A stretch of DNA of 64,000 nucleotides from Phaeosaccion multiseriatum (Eukaryota > Ochrophyta, other classes). Under the pieces are notes generated by a model, which saw only the letters and a list, made by a program, of their open reading frames with translations, made no database searches and had not been told where the DNA came from. How positions within the stretch are numbered: the first letter of the stretch is position 1; every line of letters starts with the position of its first letter. Positions 50,936-62,420 of the stretch are shown here, in pieces. The position numbers were made by a program, and so were the translations under genes. Location: the NCBI GenBank assembly GCA_965112735.1, contig OZ218955.1, positions 3,968,001-4,032,000 of the forward strand. The letters are read 5' to 3'.

Positions 50936-52931
50936 TCATCCCTTCTGCGCGTCTCTCTTGCGCTGCTCTCTGTCCTGCTCCCTCATGTTCCCCTCCTTGA
51001 TCTGCTGCTCGCGCTCGAAGATGTACCTACATATGGGGAGTGAGGCAAGAGGGCAAGAGGACAGCGTAAGCCAAGAGGGCCCTCTTCACACGTCAAGGGC
51101 CACGTGCTAGTCAGGAGGGAACTCGACCGGGGGGCACAGAGCAGAGAAAGAGAGACCGAGCAATCAATGCGGTCCTCCCCAGCATGGATATCCGCCATGG
51201 TTGTGACCATGGGCAAGCTACACGTGTACACTAAGCATGCATGGCAGGCAAGGGCCCCGGTCAGCGCCTCGGTAAAAACGCAACAAGCAATCTACGAAAC
51301 ATCTCAGAGGTGACAACGCCTCCCCTTGGTGACTGACTTAATGACTTACGGTAGAATGGTCTCCTCAGGCAGATCCAGCGGGATGGACACAGCGTAACCG
51401 AAGTACGGCTGCTCAAAAGGGGGACAGGGGGAGAGAGGGGGGTGAGGGTCAGTGTGACCGGCAGAAGGGGGGATTTCCTCCGCTTCATCGCCTCCGCTTC
51501 ATCCTCAACGGGGGAAGAGAGCGGTTTGTACCCAAAGGCCCCTCTCTCTTCATCCGCTACTGCCCCCTTCCCCTCTCACGCGCGCTCTCTCTTTCTCTTA
51601 CGTCGGGTCGCTTCCTGGAGCCGAAGATTTCATCCGCCACTGTCGCGACCTTGCCCCAGTCCACCAACAGTCGGGCCACAGCCTGGACGAGCAACGGTAC
51701 GTGGATACGGATTGGGTCCGAAATGAATGTATGGGGAATGTGACAGAAAGAGCAGTACAGCGAGACGGACATGGCTGCACTACGGAGCCGTCGAGGCGCC
51801 CACAAGCATGCAATGCTGGCCACTGGTCTCTACGGCAACACCTGCTTCCCTTTCGCACAGCAGCCAGCCTGTGAGCCCGTATGCACAACTCCCCCACCTC
51901 ACCTCCAAGTGCTCCAGATACTGCTGCTCGCTCAGGTGGAAGCTCTGCTGCCCGAGGTACTGGTGGGACAGAGGCGGGGGGGTGAAGAGATGGAGCAGAG
52001 GAGTGGAAGGGGGAGAATCAGTACAAGAACCGAGGGATGGGAGACAAAATAAACACAGAAGGAGGACAGACACCAACCTTCCACATGACGTTGATGTGCA
52101 AGTGGTAGCGCCCCATGTACTCAGTGGTCTGCAGGGAGGAGGGTAAGGCCAGACAGAGAAGAGTGGGGGTGGGGCAAGGCAAGAGAGAGGGGGTGAGTGC
52201 ACTCAGTATTAGGGGCAAGCAAGCGAGAGACGGACACTCGTTTCCAATCAGCATAATGCAGTCAAGGGAAAAGAACAGTGAAATGATCAGAGGGGTATAA
52301 TTGACTAGTGTGACTCTCAAGGGAGGCCATTGCTCAAAGCGGTGCTCACCGATATCTGGAGGTCGTAGGGGTGCCCCCACTTGGCGACGATCATGTCGCA
52401 CAGGTCGTAGCCCGTGAACACGCCGTCCTCCCTCCTCTTCCGTCTTCGCTGACTGCCACACGCGCAAGCACGCACACGCGGGAAGGGGGGGCACAGAGCA
52501 CAAGGGGTTGCGCCGTAAGTAGGGGACGCGATGGAGAGAAAAACAAAACAGAGAACCCGATTCGGTGACTACAGAACCCTGTTCGGTGACTCACATGTCC
52601 TCCTCCGTGTCGTTCCTTCTGTAGTCCTCCATGTTCTTGGAGATGCCGTCGGGGGTGATGCCCCATCGAACCACCTGGGCCGAGTTGCGTGGGCAGGGGT
52701 GATAAAGAGTGGTCAGGAGGGGTCATGTCAGCACACAGGACGACTCTCGGACAGCGCCACTCGCTTGGCTGCCGGTGGGCAGCACATGGCTTTGTCAAAG
52801 AGCCGCTCTCCATCAGGCCGCAGAGCGCCTAGAGGAGAGAAGATGGTGGAATGGAAAGGAAAAAGCGCCTCCGCGGTGACGAAAAGACACATTCACAATC
52901 TCTGCCCCACCCACCTGCTGCTGCCTCGGCA

Positions 52932-52970
<39 letters not shown>

Positions 52971-53091
52971 CGAGAGAGGGGCGCCGAAGCTGATTTCCCC
53001 TCATTCCGAGCATCGGCGCCGCGAAGCCGGACACCAGCAAAGGCATGGCTGCCGCCACCAGCACAGACACCACCACGGGAGAGCCCTTCAT
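50936..53091 (-). CDS. DUF3067-family protein with bipartite plastid-targeting leader
   Basis: Eight minus-strand exons, 52915-53091, 52595-52674, 52350-52452, 52078-52128, 51903-51959, 51602-51682, 51350-51408 and 50936-51026, join in phase to about 232 residues. The core matches DUF3067, an uncharacterised family of cyanobacteria and plastids: FTGYDLCDMIVAKWGHPYDLQI, LHINVMWKYLGQQSFHLSEQQYLEHLEAVARLLVDWGKV, then GYAVSIPLDLP. The N-terminus MKGSPVVVSVLVAAAMPLLVSG is a signal peptide. It is followed by FAAPMLGMRGNQLRRPSL, the Phe-Ala-Ala-Pro and basic transit-peptide pattern used for import into secondary red-type plastids. A poly-Gln run follows (CTG repeat, about 52928-52970), and the tail is charged (YIFEREQQIKEGN). 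The exon join between 52915 and 52674 is the least certain. Confidence 0.9.
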
Positions 53092-53485
53092 CCTGTTGGC
53101 TGATTTTGGTCGGACGCGGCACGAGAGAGGGGCAAAATATATTGATCTGGGCGTGTGTCGGGATCGGAATCGATCATCGAAACCAGCTCAGCCCACCGCA
53201 CGCCAGGCTGGAAACCCTCCGTTTCAGTTTCAACCGGCTGGCCCCACCGGCCCGCGTGTTGAAGCTTCTCAATGCACAAACAAAAAACACAACACCAAGT
53301 TTCTTTGCTGAACACAAAGCTACCCAAACTTCAACGCGATCGAAGGACCGACAGGCTCAGGTGTCGTGTGGGAGGAGAGCGAAGACGCAGCTTACTCAGA
53401 CGGAAAGAGCGAGAAAGAGGAAGGAAGAAAGGGAAAAAGAACGTGAGCATTTACGTCGCTTGAACAAGGAGCGCCGAAGTGAAGA
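53092..53485. promoter_or_regulatory. Divergent intergenic region DUF3067 / PAM2-like gene
   Basis: About 390 bp between start codons, with an AT-richer patch (AAATATATTGAT near 53136) and one GTTTCAGTTTCAA word at about 53221-53233. Confidence 0.45.
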
Positions 53486-54364
53486 ATGGCAACACTGAAC
53501 GTCTTCGCCCCCGAATGGACCCCCGCCGTCCCTGTGTACAACAACGGCATCGCCTCTTGCGTGCTGCTGGGACTGGAGCCCAAGTGAGTGGGACAAGGGA
53601 ATGCGGAATGCGGTATTTTTTCGTTGGCTATCTTTCTTACCGACTCATACTTCCCCGAGGCATGCTTTGGGGGCCCCCCCCCCCCCCCCCCCCCCCCATG
53701 CGGCTTGTCTCACTCTCCTCCTCCTCCTCCTCCTCCTCCTCCTCCTCCTCCTCCTCCTCCTCCTCTTCTCTCTTTTTCGGCTAGGCGCTTCGACCGTCGC
53801 GAGATTGCAGATGAGGATTTGTTTCTGGTGGGATCCTACTCTCCCCAAGGTAAGACTGCCCTCGTCTCTGCTTTGCCCTCCGTAGGGCTCCAGCCCATCC
53901 CTTCTGTCGCATTGTATCGTATTCCCTGCACCCACCCTCCTCCCTTCCTGGTATGTGCGAGCGGGATGTTTTGACGAACGCCGACCTCCCTCCCTCTGCC
54001 CCTCCCAATTGCCTCTTTGTCACAAGAATTCGATGAGCTCAGGGCTTGTGAGGAGTTTAACAACGAGCTCGAACGCTTGGAGGAACTGGAAAAGGCCGAA
54101 GAGCTTCACCAGCTCCTGCAAGAGCGCCTGAGAGGGGTGCAGCGCAAGTCCTTCTCCAGGCCGGTGGTTGTGAGCTCACTTGAGCAGCTCATCGAGGGTA
54201 CGAAACGGCACCCGGACCACGTCGAAGAAAAGAGGAGCAAGGGCCGCAAGGGGAGGGACACGAACGCCGCCATCACCCGGTGCAAGTCCATGCACATGGC
54301 TGGCCCCGCGAGGACGAAGTTCCGTCCCATTCTGCAGCCCCTGGCCGTCGGGGGGGCGCGCTAG
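53486..54364 (+). CDS. Small protein with an N-terminal PAM2-like motif
   Basis: Three plus-strand exons, 53486-53583, 53785-53849 and 54027-54364, join in phase to about 166 residues. The very N-terminus, TLNVFAPEWTPAVP, resembles the PAM2 motif (LNxxAxxFxP) through which proteins bind the MLLE domain of poly(A)-binding protein, with Trp in place of Phe. The middle is an acidic helix (EEFNNELERLEELEKAEELHQLLQERL), loosely like PAIP2-type regulators. The C-terminal third is basic (HVEEKRSKGRKGRD, PARTKFRPILQP). No catalytic domain is seen. A role in mRNA translation or turnover is inferred from the motif alone. Confidence 0.65.
53672..53770. repeat. Poly-C and CTC array in PAM2-like gene intron 1
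   Basis: A run of about 25 C (53673-53697) followed by a CTC triplet array just before the acceptor at 53784. Confidence 0.85.
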
Positions 54365-55115
54365 AGAGGGGCCTTCATGAGGGGGGGTGTACATTCGTGT
54401 TTTTAAGGGCAGGGCCCGGCTTTTACTTTATTTTTTTGTATAGCTTCTTGCTTGTTTAGGCAACAAAAACTTAATTTGTGTATCTGTAAGTACGAGTGAC
54501 TGGGAGAGGCCTCCCGCCCCCGATACAATGTTCGTAGGAAGGAAGGAAGGAAGGAAGGAAGGAAGGAACGGGTTCGCTCCCGTTCGATAATGGGCCTTGT
54601 TTGTAGTGGAGGAACGAAGGACGATAACATCAAATACAATACTGCAAGAGAGACTTGAGGGGTATCCCAAGAGGCAGTTACCTCCCGGGGGACGGACGCT
54701 CCTGAGCACGTCCTCGTCAAGTGTCCCTCTTAGCCTAGACTCCACCCCTGACTTTCTACCGACGCATTCTCGGTGGCATGTGCTACGGGCCCTGCGTGCT
54801 ACTGGCCGCCGCCTTGTAGTAGGTAGCACGCCGGGGCCGACTAGTCGCCCGCTGACGTGTCCCGACGTGCTGCCGAAGCCTTCACAACTCCCCTGACGCG
54901 CTATCGCCCACATTCTCAACAGCGCGCTATCGGCCGCCGGCCGATAGCGGATAGTGTGTCAGGGGTCGACTAGGGGGGGGGGGGGTGGGGGCGATCGAGG
55001 GGGACGGCGCTCGCCATCTGGAACTGAAACTGATCCACGTATGTCAAGGGAAGGTTGGCGGGCCCACTTTGTCTCTTACATTGTAGCCCCCACGTCTTTT
55101 CATATCAAGAGGACG
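54365..55115. other. Intergenic region with GGAA array and foldback palindrome
   Basis: Contains a GGAA array at about 54536-54567 and a foldback structure at about 54890-54966. The plus-strand frame around 54690-54735 reads APEHVLVKCPS before a stop, which faintly resembles the C-terminal end of non-LTR reverse transcriptases. This is too short to annotate. Confidence 0.4.
54890..54966. repeat. Small foldback element with a 25-bp near-perfect palindrome
   Basis: 54925-54949 has two 12-base arms (CGCTATCGGCCG and its complement) around a single base. Outer imperfect inverted ends CCCCTGACGCGCTATC (54891 on) and GATAGTGTGTCAGGGG (to about 54965) differ at two positions. Confidence 0.7.
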
Positions 55116-56338
55116 ATGCTCTTCTTACTGCTCTTGTTGTCTCTCTGTATATCGCGTAGTGTGGGGGGCTTACTTGGCGGCCCACTCCATGCGAGGTTAG
55201 TTTTTAATTACGAAGTGGAGGAGTGAGGGCGGAAGGGAGCGAGAGAAGAAAGAGGGCAGGCAGGCGAGACAACCCAGGGACTGCACTGACATTGAAGGGT
55301 GCTGCCTACATCAAGGAAGTTCTTCGCACACAGCGAAGGCATTCAAGGGAAGAGGGCCTCGGGGAAATTTCGTTGTATTGAAGCTCCACGTGTGTGAGGC
55401 GTCAGAGGAGGAGGAGGCAGGGGCGGGGAGCTCAAAGGGAACGAAAGGACGGAGACTCAAAGGGAAGCAGAAAACCGGCAGAGAAGGACTTCGCCCAGTG
55501 TGTTGTTGCTCCTTTCCCTGTTGCCCTGACGTTGCTTTTTTTTCTCCCTCCCACCCTCCCTCCCTCTCTCAGCTGCCGAGCAACTTTCACTTTCCCATCC
55601 CACACTTGCTCGACTGTCGCCTCCGCGTTGAGGGCCAGCGCCCTGAGTATGGAGGGCCTGGAAAACTGTGGCTCAGGCCAAAAATGCGGTTATTCAGGTA
55701 TTTGAGGAGGACAAGAAGAGCCTCGCTTCCTCTTGGACCACCCTGACTCCGCTCTTTCGCCGTTGATGGACGATCCCAACAAACAAACAGTGACGTCGTG
55801 TAGTGTGGAGGGCTTTGTTGGTGTCCACGAGACGCCGACTAAGCACTACCTCGACGATATTACCTTCGATTTCAAGGAATCCCCCTCAGGATGCGAAGCA
55901 GCAGGAACAAGCGTCTCCCAAACATGTGGGGAACAGAGGAGGAGGAGGAGGAGGAGGGTGGAAATGTATTTGTTCGAAGAAAAGATGAAGCAGGAGGAGG
56001 AGGAGGAGGAGGAGGAGGAGGAGGGGGATCAGGAGCGACAACTCGACTTCCTCAAGCTAACCCCCTCGGTTCCTGCGTCTCGTATCCTTCATTCTCTGTA
56101 GGGTATGCTGTACTGGACCAAGGAACCAACTTCTGCAACCTGAGGTAAGAAAAACGTCACTGCAGTGCGTGTGCATGACTTTTTGGTCGCTGATCGAGGT
56201 CACCATCCTGAAACTGAACCTGAACCTTGACCCCCCTGCAGAAACCTGATCGAGGGCACCGCCCTGCCCTTCACCATGTCGAATGTGAGCGATAAAACAT
56301 GCACCCAGTTCTCGACGGCTGACTGCTCAACTTACTAA
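55116..56338 (+). CDS. Small secreted Cys-containing protein, function unknown
   Basis: Five plus-strand exons, 55116-55195, 55573-55697, 55791-55925, 56102-56144 and 56242-56338, join in phase to about 159 residues. Exon 1 encodes a signal peptide (MLFLLLLLSLCISRSVGG). The mature part has spaced cysteines: SCRATFTFPSHTC, LENCGSGQKCGY, VTSCSVEGFVGVHETPTKHYLDDITF, a Gly-Cys, GTNFCNLRNLIEG and the C-terminal KTCTQFSTADCSTY. The final CTQxSTADC-like ending and the YCNL-like segment resemble small secreted proteins seen in invertebrates and protists, as far as I can recall. I cannot name a family. The exon 3 donor (after 55925) is chosen for phase and is the weakest join. Earlier out-of-frame poly-Arg and poly-Glu frames belong to an intronic GGA repeat. 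Confidence 0.6.
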
Positions 56339-56803
56339 GCGCAGAAAGGCGAAGACTGCCAGCAGCTACTGCCAGCAGCTACTGCCAGCAGCTGCTGCCG
56401 GGTGAGATGTGTACATACACGTGCTAAAGGGAGCAAGGGAGGGGAGCGCGCACGAGCAGCGGGCACGAGCAGCGGGCATCACGTCCGCCTGTGCGGCCTT
56501 CCTCTTGGCGTTGGCGCGGGTAGGGAAGGAGAAGTGAAGTGCCCAACAGCACGGCCTCTGTCGTGCCACTTCGAGTCACGGACGGCCCCCCAGAACCAGA
56601 AATACGCGTGGCTCTCACTGTGACGGAGAGAGACGGAGAGAGAGAGACGGAGAGAGGGTTCAGAGCGACCCCCGCCCTAGCAACTGTCTGTAAAATGAAA
56701 TCAACATTATTAATTATGAAGCCTCTATCGCTTCCCTTGAAATCAACACTATGATGAAGCCTCTATCTCTTCCCTACCCCCCAAGCACAGCAGCCGCACG
56801 TTC
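56339..56803. other. Convergent intergenic region, secreted protein / HYDIN
   Basis: Contains a triplicate CTGCCAGCAGCTA unit at about 56357-56398 and two GAAATCAACA(C/T)TAT-type direct repeats with GAAGCCTCTATC at 56697-56770. No gene is seen. Confidence 0.45.
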
Positions 56804-57542
56804 TCACGCATCGGCGGCGGGGGGAGTAGTTCCCTGCAAGTAGTACACCCAGGGAGGAAGCTCGTCTGACGAGGCGCACTGCACTATGAGCTTGCCCGCC
56901 GCGGGAGGACCCTCCTGCCCCTGCTCGGGCATGTAGCGAACGTTGACGACCTTGGCGCTCTTTCCTGCCACAGTCGTGCACAAGCGCTCGTCCCCACTTG
57001 CCTTGCCAGGGGCCTTGCCAGCCGGGCCCTCCGACACCACGAAGGAGGGGTGGTCCGTTGTGAATGTGAATTCCAGCTGGCGGGCAAAGATGTTGCGGAA
57101 GGCAATCTCCTTTGCCTCTCCCGGCAGCACGAGGAAGGGGCCCTGGGGCAACGGTGGGCTGCACACGCCGCGCAGCTCACAGCGGTACTCGCCGTACACC
57201 GGGCTGCTGATCTGTAGGAAGTCTGTCACGCTACCCGGGGCTTCCGGCTCGAACTCAACCTGTGGAGGGGAAGGGGGAGGAGGGGGCGGTGGGTGGGTTG
57301 GGGTGAGTGGAGCTGTGCTTTGCTTGTTGCACAGGACGTCGCCTCCCTCTCAGAAGGCCCTACACCACTGTATCAGTGCATCAGGAATTGAAATGCCAAG
57401 GTCTGCTTGCCCTGCACATACCCACATACCTCTACCCTGTCTATGTGCCCCTACCCAAGCTCTCTGCTCCTCTGCCCCGCCCATACACCTCTATTGCCCT
57501 GCCCATACATCTCTACTCCCCTGCCCATACACATACACACAC

Positions 57543-57592
<50 letters not shown>

Positions 57593-60196
57593 GCACGTGG
57601 ATGCTCTGTCCGCCCCAGCCCTCGCACGGCTCCACGGTGAGCGTGGGCTTGACCGAGAAGTGCCTGGGATTTCCGACTTGGCATGTGAAGGAGGCCGCCT
57701 CCAAGGGGTTGAAGCAGCGCAAGCTAAACGCCTCCACCTGGGCCGCCCCGAGGGGGGCGTCGAAGTGCAGCACGGGGGTGGAGGAGGGTGCCTTGGCGGT
57801 GAGGTGGAGGAGGAAGTGGTACGTGCCGAGCTCCTCCATGCTGAACGACAGCTTGGCCGTCTCCGTGTTGGCCGCAGCAGCAGCCGCAGCAGCCGCCGCA
57901 GCCGCTCCTCCGCCTCCTCCTCCGCCGCCGCCGGCGGTCACCACAGCCCCGGCCGCTGCTCCTCCTCCGGACCCTCCCTCTCCGCCTGCGAGCAGAGGAC
58001 GATACTCGAGCTCGAACACGCCCTCCTGATTGCCCGACATTTCTCCGAGGCGTGTGAGGCGAATGTAGGGTGAGTCGCATGTCCACCACGAACCCTCCTG
58101 GTCCCCGGGGGCAAAGGTCACGGGCATGTTGGAGGGCAGCGGGTTGGCCACGGTGAGGAGGTGTTTGACGCTGCTCCTCACGGTCGCCTCGAGCTCCACG
58201 GTCTCCTGGATGCCCGCGGCCGAGGCGGTGAGGCTGAGGTCGTGGAACAGAAACTCCCCCGTGTTGTGGTTGGTGAACACCACCTTTGCCCGAGTGAGGC
58301 CCTCCTTGTAGGCCACGAAGCGCAGGGCAAAGTCCTTGGTGCCGAGAGCGGGCACTTCGATGGTCTTGGCCCCTGTGAGGCGCGTGGAGGGGTGGTGCTC
58401 CCCCTCGAACACCACCTCCATGCCGAAGCGCTGTGGCCGTCGCTGCCAGTTGTGAACAGGCACTGTGAACGCGAGGGGCGCCTTGGCAGGGGTGGTCTTC
58501 TCCACCTTGCTCTCCGCGAGGGGCGCGTCGGCCGTGCCCGTGAGTGTGTATAGCTCGGCCGTGCCGTCGGGACGCGCAAAGAAGAGGGAGCCCTCGTGCT
58601 TCGCCGGGCGAACGAAAGACGGGGGCGGGGCGGCGCTTGTGTGGTTGTGTGATGGTGATACACCCCCGCCAGCAGCGCCGTCGCCTCCTGTAGTGTCCCC
58701 GCCGGTGGCTTCCGGGTCGGCGTTGTCCCCACCTCCTCCCGTCATGGAGGTTGGCAGGAAGGTGACCTCGTAGTCGGCGTCCCCCTTGGGCGGCACTTGC
58801 AGGCTCTGCTCTCCATGCCAGTGCTCGCCCCCTGTGAGCTGCGGCTTGAGGAACCACGCCTTGTCTGATGGGTTGTGCAGAGTCACCTTCTGCGTCTGTG
58901 GCTGCCGCACCCTGCCGCCCGAGAAGGACAGCGCGTGCACGCTCTCCTGTGGCTGGGCCAGGCACATGCCCGTGCAGGTGAGCTTTAACACTCCAAAGCC
59001 GTCCACGTGCAGCGCCAGCCCCTCCTGTCGGATGTCGTCGTTGACAGCAGCGGGGCGGAAGGCCACTTCGAACGTCACCTCGCTCAGCGGCGCCACCATG
59101 CCCTCCAGCGGCGACACCGAGAAGTGCGGCCCGAAGGTCGACTCGCTCCAGCGGAAGCGTGCTGGGATGTCCCCTCTGTTCTCGAACGCAAGCTTCTCCG
59201 ACCGCTGCGAGCCGAAGCACACCGTTCCAAAGGGCACCGCGTCTGCCTCCAGCGCCAAGTCCATCCCCGTGCTCTGTCCCGACACGGCCACAAGGGGCCT
59301 TAGCTCCAGCGACGCCCCTGCCCTCACAAGCAGCTTCTCCGTGAAGGAGGCGTGGCGGGCCTGGGGCGAGAAGGACACGTCCACCATCGTGCTCTCCCGG
59401 GGGGCCAGCACGATGGGCCCCCGGGGGCCGAAGCTGATGTCCCTCTCCTGGAGACGGCCCCTCCCCAGGGCCTCCTCCTCGTGCAGCTCGAACGTGATGG
59501 CACGCTTGCTGCGGTTCACCACCTGGAGGGAGATGGGGGGGGGGGGGAGACGGGAGAGGGGAGAGGTGTCAGCACATATCATGTATCAGCTGAGGTCAGT
59601 CAGTGAGTGGATATGCTCAGGTGAGTGAGTGAGTGAGTGAGTGGGTGAGTCAGTCAGTGAGACGGTCCGTCAGTGAGTGAGTCAGTCAGCCACGACACAC
59701 CTTGACGCTCTTGCTGGCGAGCTGCCCCTCCCCCACCACCCCGAAGTTGAGATGCTTGTGCAGGGGGTTGGCGAGCTCCAAGCGGGCAGGGCAGCCCTCC
59801 CCGGTGGCCACGAGCTTGACGGTGTAACTGCCGTTCACGAGGAACGGCACGAGGAAGGCGTAGTCTTTGGCCTCCCGGGGGGCGAAGTGCACAGGCACCT
59901 CCACCACCTGCCCAGGCTCCAGCACCTGAGGGTTGGGGAGGGGGTGAGGGGGGAGTAAGTCAAGGATGTGGGAAAGACATACGTCAAGGAAGCTAGTGGG
60001 TTGGTGTGAGCGAGCATAATGATGGATTGATTGGCTGATTGATTGGCTGCACGTGAAGTAAGTTGCTCCAACACAACACACCTCGGAGGGGCAGTCGACC
60101 CACAGGCAGCGGCTCTGCTCGTGCTGACAGTCCAGGGACAGCGCGTTGAGCGGGTCGCGGTTTGTCACCAGCAGAGTGTACGTTTCTGGGGCGGGG

Positions 60197-60281
<85 letters not shown>

Positions 60282-60671
60282 GTCAAGGGTGGCAGCGGAT
60301 GGGTGGGTTGGAGTGGATGGAAGAGTCAGTACGAGTTGGAGCTTCATGGCCGTCTCGCGGGGGGAGTTGGGGCTTATCCCACACTTCCGAGAGGCGAGGA
60401 AAAGATCACTGGTGCGGTGGTGGGGTGGTGCGGTGGTGCGGTGGTCCGAAGCGTCAGAAAGAATCCTTATGCGCAAGCAACACTGCCCTGACCGCCACTC
60501 GCACTCGCCTGCCCCGGCGGGGTGATGAAGCAGGGCCCGAAGTGGTGCCTGTATGCGCTGAAGCTGAGGCCGGGCCTTGCCCCCCTCCCCAACACCTTGA
60601 GCACGTAATCGTACTTGCCGGCAAGCGTACACGTCCACTCCGCCCCGTCAAGCACCACCTTCGGATCAGGG

Positions 60672-60709
<38 letters not shown>

Positions 60710-60726
60710 AAGGGTGAGGGTGAGGA

Positions 60727-60768
<42 letters not shown>

Positions 60769-60773
60769 CAAAG

Positions 60774-60847
<74 letters not shown>

Positions 60848-62331
60848 AAGGGTAAGGGTAAGGGTGAGGGTGAAGGTGAGGGTAAGGGTAAGGGTGAGGG
60901 TGAGGGATAGGGCTTTCGTTAGTGGTAGCAGTAGTATGAGGAGGAGGAGGAGGAGGAGGAGGAGGAGGAGGAGGAGGAGGAGGAGGAGGGGAGGAGGGGG
61001 AGGTGGAGGAGGAGGAGAGGAGTCGAAAGAGTAGGAGGAGTAGCATTAGGGCTAGGGGTACACATCGAGCAGTACATCGAGCAGCACATCGAGCAGTACA
61101 TCGAGCAGCACCTTGTCGTCGAGGGGAGCGAAGGCGAGTTCGAGGTCAAGCCTTCCTCCCTTCTTGATGCTGCCGGCAAGAGGAGCGCCTGTGAGCTGCA
61201 GAGACGAGGGCTCATGAGAACCTGTCACAGAGAGAGGGAGAGAGAGAGGGAGAGGGAGAGAGAGAGGGAGAGGGAGAGAGCGGGATGGAGAGAGAGTAGC
61301 GGAGAAAGTGAGAGCATCAGTATCCGTTCCAGGCCTAGTGACAGTGAGCTCAGTTCCCTCACTGACTTACCGGATCTCTGCCAGAGGTAATCCACATTGA
61401 ACTTGCCAGGGTTGACCATGGTGAGCTTCCTCGAGGCCCTCTCGTTCATGTACACCGAGGCGAGGTCAAGCAGGTTAGAGTGCGGCAGGGGCAGCAGCTG
61501 CATCGTTGAGGCCACCGACGAGGACGAGGAGGACGCATCGGGGGAGGTGCCCTGTGCATGTAGGGGGAGATGGGGAGGGCGGGGGGTTACATAGAGACAG
61601 GGAGAGGGTGCGTGTGCGCGTGCGTGCGTGCATGCGTGCTTTTTCACACCTTCGCAACCCCGAGTTGGAAGCCATGCAGGAGAGGGAGGGAGGAGGGGAG
61701 GGAGAAGAACGAAGCAGCACCAAGGCACGAAAACAGACAAATACAAAGACAAGTGAGTGCTTCCTCTATACTCACGTCGTCCTCGGCCTCGTCCCCGTGC
61801 AGGACGATGTGCGTGTGCACCTTGTAGCCCTCGCCCTTGACGTTGAGGTTCAGCTCCGACGGCTTCTTGCGAACGTTCAGCTTCAAGTTGAAGTTGTGGA
61901 ACTTCTCCTCGCGCGGGTAGAACGACACCTCCACCGGCACCCTTCCCCCCGGCGGTAACAGGCCAGACAGGGGCAGCACCTCCAACACAGGGCGAGGCTT
62001 CTTCTTGCCCCTGCCCCCTCCTCCTCCACCCCCTTCATCGTCGCCCCCCCCCCCTGCACCGCTCGCCATGCCGAGACTGAACTTGTCGAAGGCGAAGCTG
62101 AAGGGCATGCTCTCGTGGTTGACGATGTGGAAGGTCTCCCTCCTGAGAGTCCCCAGCATGAGCGCTCCGTAGTCGATGCGCGTCCTGTCCAGAGTGATGT
62201 TGGGCTCAGCCACGAGCCCTACCATGAGGAAGAGCTGCTTGACCCCGTGGTCCTTGATGGTGAAACTGTAGAACGCCTCCTGCGTGCCCATGTCGTCGGG
62301 GGTGAACTCAAACACCATCTCCCCGCGCTTT

Positions 62332-62420
<89 letters not shown>

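Noticed and set aside
57870-57930. Poly-Ala run in HYDIN as a frameshift
   Set aside because: The ASH-domain frame continues correctly on both sides; it is an in-frame repeat insert.
60505-60513. GC donor (CAG/GCGAGT) in HYDIN
   Set aside because: A GT donor three to four bases further gives the phase required by the next exon, so a fourth GC-AG intron is not needed.
60667-60908. Interstitial telomere
   Set aside because: Units are GGGTGA with a few GGGTAA, not the seven-base TTTAGGG; a simple hexamer satellite in an intron is the simpler view.
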